33,171 bases of DNA from a virus, in IMG/VR virus record IMGVR_UViG_3300042516_002063, positions 1-33,171 of that record; one strand, written 5' to 3'. Both the position numbers and the translations under genes were made by a program. Below, piece by piece: positions 28,940-33,171 of this stretch (its first letter is position 1; each line of letters starts with the position of its first letter). The notes under the pieces were generated by a model. It did no database searches, had not been told where the DNA came from, and was given only the letters and a program-made list of their open reading frames with translations.

Positions 28940-29991
28940 TGGCGACAAACGCGTATGATGTAGATCCGGCGCGTGACGCCGAGATATTTGTTGCGCTGCA
29001 ACAGGCGGGGAGCGCCAGGGCATTAGCGCGTACTGGTAACTATGGTGGCAGGTGGGCTATTATTTCTGCGGCCAAGCGGCACCAGGAACGCATCTCGCAA
29101 GTAACTACCGTGTCTCTGCCAAGTGCACCCGATTTGCCTGACGATGATGTGCCAATCGAGGACATCATTGCGCTGCAATCGCGGCGCTTTGAGAAAGCTC
29201 TGGAACATCAGAAGGCAAAGCGGTGGCGGCAGTTTGATGTGCCGATTGAGGGCCCGTATGCGCTCATGTTCTTTGGCGATCCGCACGTTGACGACAACGG
29301 TTGCCATTGGCCATTGCTGCAGAAGCATTGCGAGTTGGCTCGAGATACCGAAGGCCTCTACGCTATCAATATTGGCGACACTACGAACAACTGGGTAGGC
29401 CGACTTGCCAAACTTTGGGCTAACCAGGACACGTCGGCCAGCACTGCCCGCAAGATGGCCAAGTGGCTGCTTCATGACAGCGGTGTGCCGTGGTTTATCT
29501 GGCTGCACGGCAACCACGATATGTGGGACGGGCCGGTAAGCACGACCTGGTTCAATGCCATCAAGCCGCATCATGTGCACATGGATGACTGGCAATCGAA
29601 GTTTACGCTGCGCTCTCCGAATGGCTTCGACTTCCGGGTGTGGGCAGCACACAACTTTAAAGGCACCTCCGTGTGGAACAACCTGCATGGCCTGGAGAAG
29701 GCGGCTCAGATGCAGGATTGGGCACACCTGTATGTTGCTGGCCACCATCACGATACTGGCTTGAGGCAGGGTGAGAATCCTCATCGGCAGTTCTGCTACT
29801 GGCTGATGCGAGTGCGCGGCTACAAGTTCATGGATGAATACGCTGAGTTGCACGGCTTTGGTGAGCACCAGTTTGGCGCGTCTGGTCTGGTCGTTGTTGA
29901 TCCAGACGCAAGTAAACCCAACGCTGTACAGTGTTTCCTCGATCCCTTTGAGGGCGTGGAATATCTGAAGTGGAAACGGAGCAAGCTGTAA
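28939..29991 (+). CDS. HTH + calcineurin-like metallophosphoesterase fusion (350 aa)
   Basis: Residues 10-50 look like an HTH (ARDAEIFVALQQAGSARALARTGNYGGRWAI). From about 107 the metallophosphoesterase motifs appear in order: GDPHVDD (Asp114, His116), GDTTNN (146-151), GNHD (191-194), and GHHH (268-271). All metal ligands expected for the family are present, so it should be an active phosphodiesterase or phosphatase, perhaps on nucleic acid given the HTH. The substrate is unknown. It is coupled to holin and endolysin by one-base overlaps. Similar proteins occur in related podoviruses. Confidence 0.88.
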   Translation: MATNAYDVDPARDAEIFVALQQAGSARALARTGNYGGRWAIISAAKRHQERISQVTTVSLPSAPDLPDDDVPIEDIIALQSRRFEKALEHQKAKRWRQFDVPIEGPYALMFFGDPHVDDNGCHWPLLQKHCELARDTEGLYAINIGDTTNNWVGRLAKLWANQDTSASTARKMAKWLLHDSGVPWFIWLHGNHDMWDGPVSTTWFNAIKPHHVHMDDWQSKFTLRSPNGFDFRVWAAHNFKGTSVWNNLHGLEKAAQMQDWAHLYVAGHHHDTGLRQGENPHRQFCYWLMRVRGYKFMDEYAELHGFGEHQFGASGLVVVDPDASKPNAVQCFLDPFEGVEYLKWKRSKL

Positions 29992-30491
29992 TGCGGTGGT
30001 TAACAGAGGCGCGCCGTCACATCGGTATGCGTGAAGTGCCAGGCGTAGCCAACAATCCGGTCATTATGGGCTGGGCGGATAGGCTTGGTGCGCGTGTGCT
30101 GGGCATCAAGTATAATGCAGACAGTGTGCCCTGGTGCGGTTTGTTTGCGGCCTGGTGTGTGCATCAAGCTGGCCTGCGTCCACCTGGTACCTCGATCCGC
30201 GCAAAAGCCTGGGCAGACTGGGGCGACGCTGTCTCGATGGTGGCTACACGTCCACCGCTTGGTGCCATTGCCGTGTTTGGCCGTGATGGCGGCGGGCATG
30301 TTGGCTTTGTCGAGAGCGTCAACACCGATGCCAGTCTCAACATTATCGGTGGCAACCAGAGCGATGAGGTCAACGTGCGCCGATTTGCACGGAACAGGCT
30401 AATTGCGTTAAGGTGGCCAAAGGGTGTGGCAAGGTCAGACCCTGCACCATGGGCGAGGTCGGTAGTGATTGACACTAGCGGCGAAGCGTAA
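29991..30491 (+). CDS. CHAP-domain endolysin / peptidoglycan amidase (166 aa)
   Basis: I chose the ATG at 29991, which overlaps the preceding stop as TAATG. The sequence follows the TIGR02594-like cell-wall amidase pattern: WLTEARRHIGMREVPGVANNP, VPWCGLFAAWCV (nucleophile Cys49), AKAWADWG, GAIAVFGRDGGGHVGFVESV (His103), and GGNQSDEVNVRRF. It cleaves peptidoglycan at the end of infection. No signal peptide is visible, so it needs a holin to reach the wall. The holin and spanin genes flank it. Confidence 0.9.
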   Translation: MRWLTEARRHIGMREVPGVANNPVIMGWADRLGARVLGIKYNADSVPWCGLFAAWCVHQAGLRPPGTSIRAKAWADWGDAVSMVATRPPLGAIAVFGRDGGGHVGFVESVNTDASLNIIGGNQSDEVNVRRFARNRLIALRWPKGVARSDPAPWARSVVIDTSGEA

Positions 30492-30501
30492 GGAGAGCGA
30501 C

Positions 30502-30678
30502 ATGAAGTTTGTTTCTTGGATTGTGAATCGACTGAAAGAGCCGAGCACCTATGCGGGCGTTGCCAGCCTCGCGTTGGCACTGGGCCTGTCGGACGTGCAG
30601 TGGGAAGCGATCTCGGCTGCAGTTGCTGGTTTGGCTGGGCTTGCCGCTGTGTTCCTGATGGAAAAGCCTGAGGCGTGA
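30502..30678 (+). CDS. Second holin-like protein (58 aa)
   Basis: The ATG follows AAGGAGAGCGAC. The sequence starts FVSWIVNRLKEPSTYAGVASLALALGLS, then WEAISAAVAGLAGLAAVFLMEKPEA, giving two hydrophobic helices. The RLxEPSTxAGxAxLxLALGLS pattern is typical of a small phage holin family that usually follows the endolysin. The stop overlaps the next start as GTGA. Confidence 0.85.
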   Translation: MKFVSWIVNRLKEPSTYAGVASLALALGLSDVQWEAISAAVAGLAGLAAVFLMEKPEA

Positions 30679-30878
30679 TTAAACTCCTGACGCTCTTGCT
30701 GTCGTTACTTGATCGCGTATTCACCGAATGGGGAAACGCCAAGCTGCGAACACAAGGGCGTCAGGATGCACAGGAGCAGCTTGATGCAAATGTTGCCAAG
30801 GCTGAGGTCGCTGTTGATGCTGACGACCTTGCTCGTGTTGACCGGCTGCGTAACAGGTTCGACCGCGCTCGTAAGTGA
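30675..30878 (+). CDS. i-spanin-like protein (Rz type, 67 aa)
   Basis: GTG start overlapping the holin stop. An N-terminal hydrophobic stretch (IKLLTLLLSLLDRVF) could anchor it in the inner membrane. A charged helical tail follows (KLRTQGRQDAQEQLDANVAKAEVAVDADDLARVDRL). This is shorter than lambda Rz, but it overlaps a lipoprotein gene in another frame, the classic Rz/Rz1 layout. Confidence 0.65.
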   Translation: MIKLLTLLLSLLDRVFTEWGNAKLRTQGRQDAQEQLDANVAKAEVAVDADDLARVDRLRNRFDRARK

Positions 30879-31002
30879 CTACTGCCGCATTGCCAAACCA
30901 ATTAGCTATGACAGCAAAGCGGATAGCACAGAGACAGTAAAGGCAATCGAGACGCATAACAGCCAGTGGGCTTGCGTCTGCGACAACGACTGCCCGCGTT
31001 AG
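30790..31002 (+). CDS. o-spanin-like lipoprotein (Rz1 type, 70 aa)
   Basis: Nested with the i-spanin gene, in another frame, and extending beyond it. The ATG at 30790 gives a signal peptide with a basic start, a hydrophobic core and the lipobox LVLTGC, with lipidation expected at Cys20. The mature part has DYCRIAKPISYDSKADSTETVKAIETHN and ends in CVCDNDCPR, a pattern common in phage o-spanin-like proteins (C-x-I-x-KPI...D...TxxxIxxHN). The stop overlaps the stop of the leftward gene by three bases. Confidence 0.8.
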   Translation: MLPRLRSLLMLTTLLVLTGCVTGSTALVSDYCRIAKPISYDSKADSTETVKAIETHNSQWACVCDNDCPR

Positions 31003-31190
31003 GGCTTTTTCACCTGTCGTGGCAAGGTCGCGCCACCACCCTCCGCTTCGTTGATCGCGCATTGAACGTCATACAGCAGCCGCGCTGCCGTATTGGGCTC
31101 CATGCCGCCGTAGCCATCGGACTCATAATCGGCATACCGATCCAAGAATTCCGCGCACTCGCTCAGCAAATCCAATAATTCATTAATCAT
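30999..31190 (-). CDS. Small phage protein with LDRYAD motif (63 aa), paralogue of 5277-5516
   Basis: The ATG at 31190 follows ATAAGGAGCGCAGGAA. The part ECAEFLDRYADYESDGYGG, then NTAARLLYDVQCAI, aligns by eye with the protein of 5277-5516. It is the last gene of the leftward unit and its stop overlaps the o-spanin stop, where the two units converge. Its function is unknown. Confidence 0.75.
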   Translation of the reverse strand: MINELLDLLSECAEFLDRYADYESDGYGGMEPNTAARLLYDVQCAINEAEGGGATLPRQVKKP

Positions 31191-31231
31191 TTCCTGCGCT
31201 CCTTATCTACCTGCGCCCACCGCTACCGCTC

Positions 31232-31534
31232 CTACCTAAGATTGATAGAGTCCTTCTTCTTGTATGGATGGAGGTCTATGTTATTCTTCTTTGCCCATGT
31301 GGAGTAGGCTTCCAGGAACATCTTATTGCTATCGCATGTCTGGTTGACCAAGTTGAACTGCCCGCCTTGACTCGGCGCATCTTTCAACCTGGGCAATTCG
31401 AGAGACATGGCTCGATGATAAATTTGCTTCTTGGTTACCTGTAGTCTCATTGCAATCTCGTTACCGTTGATCTTGCCCCACAGGTTCTTGAGCATTTCAT
31501 CCTGTTCTTTCGTCCACAGGTGCCGTGTGTTCAT
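31232..31534 (-). CDS. Myb/GcrA-like DNA-binding protein (100 aa)
   Basis: The N-terminus reads WTKEQDEMLKNLWGKINGNEIAMRLQVTKKQIYHRAMSLEL, the Trp-rich three-helix pattern of Myb/SANT or GcrA-type DNA-binding domains (WTxEQ...L...EIAxxLxxTxxxIxxRAxxLxL). The rest (NLVNQTCDSNKMFLEAYSTWAKKNN, then basic) is not recognised. It overlaps the DnaA-like gene by 38 bases. It may regulate transcription. The target is unknown. Confidence 0.75.
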   Translation of the reverse strand: MNTRHLWTKEQDEMLKNLWGKINGNEIAMRLQVTKKQIYHRAMSLELPRLKDAPSQGGQFNLVNQTCDSNKMFLEAYSTWAKKNNIDLHPYKKKDSINLR

Positions 31535-31817
31535 CTGCTTCTTTCTCCATCAAGGCGCACAATGCATCAAAGCCAGGATAGGCCAGCCTAAGCTGGGCCG
31601 CCTTAGCTATGCCGTGAAGCACTGTTGAGTGATCCCGATTGCCAAGCAGCCTGCCAATCTCTGGAGATGATAGGCCTGCCCGTCGAAGCCCGAGCATGAT
31701 TGACCATCGAGCGTGAACAATGTGGCTCTCCCTCGATGCACCAATCAACTCGGACTTCGTAACTTCCGCTTCTTTACAGGCAATGGCTACTAACTTTGGG
31801 AAGAGTCCAATCTTCAT
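31497..31817 (-). CDS. Stand-alone DnaA domain IV-like protein (106 aa)
   Basis: Residues 31-72 carry the DnaA C-terminal DNA-binding domain: SHIVHARWSIMLGLRRAGLSSPEIGRLLGNRDHSTVLHGI. The GxRDHSTVLHG signature contacts DnaA boxes in the host initiator. No ATPase domain is present, so it may bind host DnaA boxes or compete with DnaA rather than initiate by itself. I chose the ATG at 31817, though no good ribosome site is visible. Longer starts overlap the gene stopping at 31834. Confidence 0.85.
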   Translation of the reverse strand: MKIGLFPKLVAIACKEAEVTKSELIGASRESHIVHARWSIMLGLRRAGLSSPEIGRLLGNRDHSTVLHGIAKAAQLRLAYPGFDALCALMEKEADEHTAPVDERTG

Positions 31818-31833
31818 CCGTGGGTATACCGGC

Positions 31834-32100
31834 TCACGTCTGAAATGCGCGGACGCGGTCGGCAACCAGCTTGGCATAGCCAGCAATGTCATCCCAGCTG
31901 TCTGCGTAGTTGGGGTCGCCATTGATAATCCTCCCAATCTTGTTAGCAATCATCTCGAGGGCTTCCTTGTGGTCGTACTCAAGATTGTCCAGGTCGGCAT
32001 GAAGAAAGATCGCGCCCTTGATCCCTTGTGCAATGCGGGCTTGATCGAGGAAAGCGCCGTAGCGCCTTCCCCTTTCTGTTAGAACATCATCAATGTTCAC
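31834..32100 (-). CDS. DUF6378-like phage protein (88 aa)
   Basis: GTG start at 32100, overlapping the upstream stop as GTGA. The sequence shows VLTERGRRYGAFLDQARIAQGIK and EALEMIANKIGRIINGDPNYADSWDDIAGYAKLV. The ERxxRYGxF...KIxRIxxGDPxYxDSWxDIAGYAxLV pattern is widespread in phages, as I recall under DUF6378. Histidine and acidic positions resemble helical nucleotide-binding MazG-like folds, but this is weak. Confidence 0.8.
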   Translation of the reverse strand: MNIDDVLTERGRRYGAFLDQARIAQGIKGAIFLHADLDNLEYDHKEALEMIANKIGRIINGDPNYADSWDDIAGYAKLVADRVRAFQT

Positions 32101-32321
32101 TGAAGGTCCTCGGGCATGGGGAACGGTTCGATTACCAAGCGGGCATCGAGCGCCTTGAGCATGAGCAGCAGCGTCTCCAAAGTGGGGCTGGTCTTACCAT
32201 GTTCCACATTGAATACCGTAAGGCGCGACACGCCTGCGTTCATGGCGGTTTGATCGAGGGTGAGGCCGCGCTTTTTGCGCAGCCCCCTCAACTCTTGAGC
32301 GACAGAATTAGAAAGGAACAT
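32097..32321 (-). CDS. HipB-like Xre regulator (74 aa)
   Basis: HTH_3 pattern: AQELRGLRKKRGLTLDQTAMNAGVSRLTVFNVEHGKTSPTLETLLLMLKAL, a full Cro/C1-type domain of HipB-antitoxin flavour. No toxin partner gene is adjacent, so a plain transcription regulator is more likely. It overlaps SSB by 14 bases and the next gene by GTGA. Confidence 0.85.
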   Translation of the reverse strand: MFLSNSVAQELRGLRKKRGLTLDQTAMNAGVSRLTVFNVEHGKTSPTLETLLLMLKALDARLVIEPFPMPEDLQ

Positions 32322-32712
32322 CGTCGTTCATTTCGTCAGCAAAAGAGGATGACGCGCTGGGTCGGCTCGGCTGTGTGTTGCCATCCGCCCCAGCTTTATC
32401 GAGCACAATGCAAGTGCCGCCATAGGCACCAACCGTAACTTCGCACACGGTCTTTTCCATGCCGTCCTTGCCCTGGTAGTTACGCATGAAGAGCTCGCCT
32501 TCGACGTAGACCTTGCTGCCTTTGCGGGCATCTTTGGCCACCCACTCAGCCTGCTTGCCGAACACGGTGACGTTTACCCAGGCGGTTTGCTTCTCGCCCT
32601 TGACCTTCTTGTTGATAGCCACGGAGAAGCTGGTCAACTGGCTGCCTTCTCCGTATGCCTTGGACTCAGGATCGCGCCCGAGGTTGCCGATGATAACTGC
32701 TTTAGAGAGCAT
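32308..32712 (-). CDS. ssb: Single-stranded DNA-binding protein
   Basis: 134 aa with an OB-fold: MLSKAVIIGNLGRDPESKAYGEG, TSFSVAINKKVKGEKQTAWVNVTVFGKQAEWV, KGSKVYVEGELFMRNYQGKDG, and a C-terminal acidic tip EMNDDVPF that docks host SSB-interacting proteins. Length and motifs match bacterial-type SSB. It protects single strands for the ERF annealase and replication. It overlaps both neighbours. Confidence 0.95.
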   Translation of the reverse strand: MLSKAVIIGNLGRDPESKAYGEGSQLTSFSVAINKKVKGEKQTAWVNVTVFGKQAEWVAKDARKGSKVYVEGELFMRNYQGKDGMEKTVCEVTVGAYGGTCIVLDKAGADGNTQPSRPSASSSFADEMNDDVPF

Positions 32713-32899
32713 TGATCTTATCCTTCAGATAGTTGAGGTATGCTTGAACTTCGGGTGCATCAGCACTGACAGTGTGACGCGGCAGCCACTCCTCGAGCAA
32801 CTCGATCACCTTACGCTTAACAGCGAATGGCGGATCGAACTCGACAGAGGGTTGAGGGGTGGGCGTCCCCTCCTTCTTCGCCCGTGGCTTTGTTGTCAT
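32702..32899 (-). CDS. Small phage protein between ERF and SSB (65 aa)
   Basis: The ATG at 32899 overlaps the ERF stop (ATGA), and its 3' end overlaps SSB by 11 bases. A basic, Pro-rich N-terminus (TTKPRAKKEGTPTPQPS) is followed by helical AVKRKVIELLEEWLPRH and VQAYLNYLKDKI. No known motif. Its tight coupling between annealase and SSB suggests a recombination accessory. Confidence 0.7.
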   Translation of the reverse strand: MTTKPRAKKEGTPTPQPSVEFDPPFAVKRKVIELLEEWLPRHTVSADAPEVQAYLNYLKDKINAL

Positions 32900-33171
32900 G
32901 CGGTAAGCTCCTTCTTCCTCTTGGCGTAGGCCTGCCGCACCATCGCAACCTTGGCTGCGTCGATGGTCGAGGCCTTGTCGATGCTAGCGCGATACTGCTC
33001 AAGCAGCGTGGCCAACTCTTCAACGCTTGCTGCAGTGGAAATGCCGCTCGAGAACAAAGCGAGATCCTCAAGCGACGGATCACGATAGCTTGTGTCCTGG
33101 TCAAGATCGGGATCGTCACCTGTTTCAAGGCCCAGCGTCTTAAGCAAAGCATACTTAACAGCATAGGACAT
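32896..33171 (-). CDS. erf: ERF-family annealase, C-terminal part (continues at 1-449)
   Basis: The frame here is open to the window's right edge and continues at base 137 of the left end. This part holds SYAVKYALLKTLGLETGDDPD, the ERF signature, then an acidic linker and a C-terminal helical tail (ELATLLEQYRASIDKASTIDAAKVAMVRQAY). The methionine at the right edge is internal and is not the start. Residue 108 is Ala here and Gly in the left copy. Confidence 0.9.
   Translation of the reverse strand: MSYAVKYALLKTLGLETGDDPDLDQDTSYRDPSLEDLALFSSGISTAASVEELATLLEQYRASIDKASTIDAAKVAMVRQAYAKRKKELTA
33035..33171. repeat. Terminal direct repeat, right copy
   Basis: Repeats bases 1-137 with one mismatch (33161 G versus 127 C), which changes one ERF residue. 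Confidence 0.9.

Noticed and set aside
32097-32321. HipA/HipB-type toxin-antitoxin pair
   Set aside because: Only the HipB-like regulator is present; neighbours are SSB and a DUF6378-like protein, not a toxin.
1-33171. CRISPR array, integrase, tRNA genes, insertion sequences
   Set aside because: None was seen on either strand: no regularly spaced repeats beyond the three iterons, no tyrosine or serine recombinase motifs, no transposase.

Overview
The window is an essentially complete genome of a tailed bacteriophage with podovirus architecture (T7-like or Bordetella BPP-1-like virion genes). Bases 1-137 recur at 33035-33171 with one mismatch, and an ERF recombinase gene is split across the two ends. 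The molecule is therefore circular or circularly permuted, with about 33,034 unique bases. No integrase, RNA polymerase, DNA polymerase, DnaB helicase or tRNA was seen. The phage probably uses the host transcription and replication machinery. The host is probably a Gram-negative proteobacterium, because the lysis cassette has an inner-membrane/lipoprotein spanin pair and Shine-Dalgarno sites are common.

Layout on the circle: two divergent transcription units leave one 356-bp intergenic region (6450-6805) and meet head-on at about 31000. The leftward unit runs from 6449 down to 1, crosses the join, and continues from 33171 to 30999. It holds small accessory genes, three Xre-like regulators and a Myb/GcrA-like one, a DUF1064 nuclease-like protein, a lambda O-like initiator and a P-like helicase loader. 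It also holds a YqaJ exonuclease, the ERF annealase, SSB, and a free-standing DnaA domain IV protein. Three dyad iterons with an exact 22-bp period lie inside the initiator gene next to an AT-rich patch, as in the lambda origin.

The rightward unit (6806-31002) begins with the small terminase and five small lysine-rich proteins. A receptor-binding protein follows, unusually placed between the two terminase genes. Next come large terminase, portal, a Bbp19-like protein, scaffold, a GNAT acetyltransferase, major capsid, a small head protein, tail tubular A and B (nozzle), three internal virion proteins and a T7-type tail fibre. The lysis cassette ends the unit: two holin-like proteins, an HTH-metallophosphoesterase, a CHAP endolysin and nested i-/o-spanins. 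The 1372-aa internal virion protein carries a segment resembling ADP-ribosyltransferases.

The most interesting signals are the lambda-style iteron origin, an exact 10-mer (TAGTCCATTG) at four late-gene boundaries, the possible ADP-ribosyltransferase domain in an ejected protein, the lysine-rich protein cluster, the lone DnaA domain IV, and a hairpin-dense divergent control region with a UUCG-type terminator after the first leftward gene.
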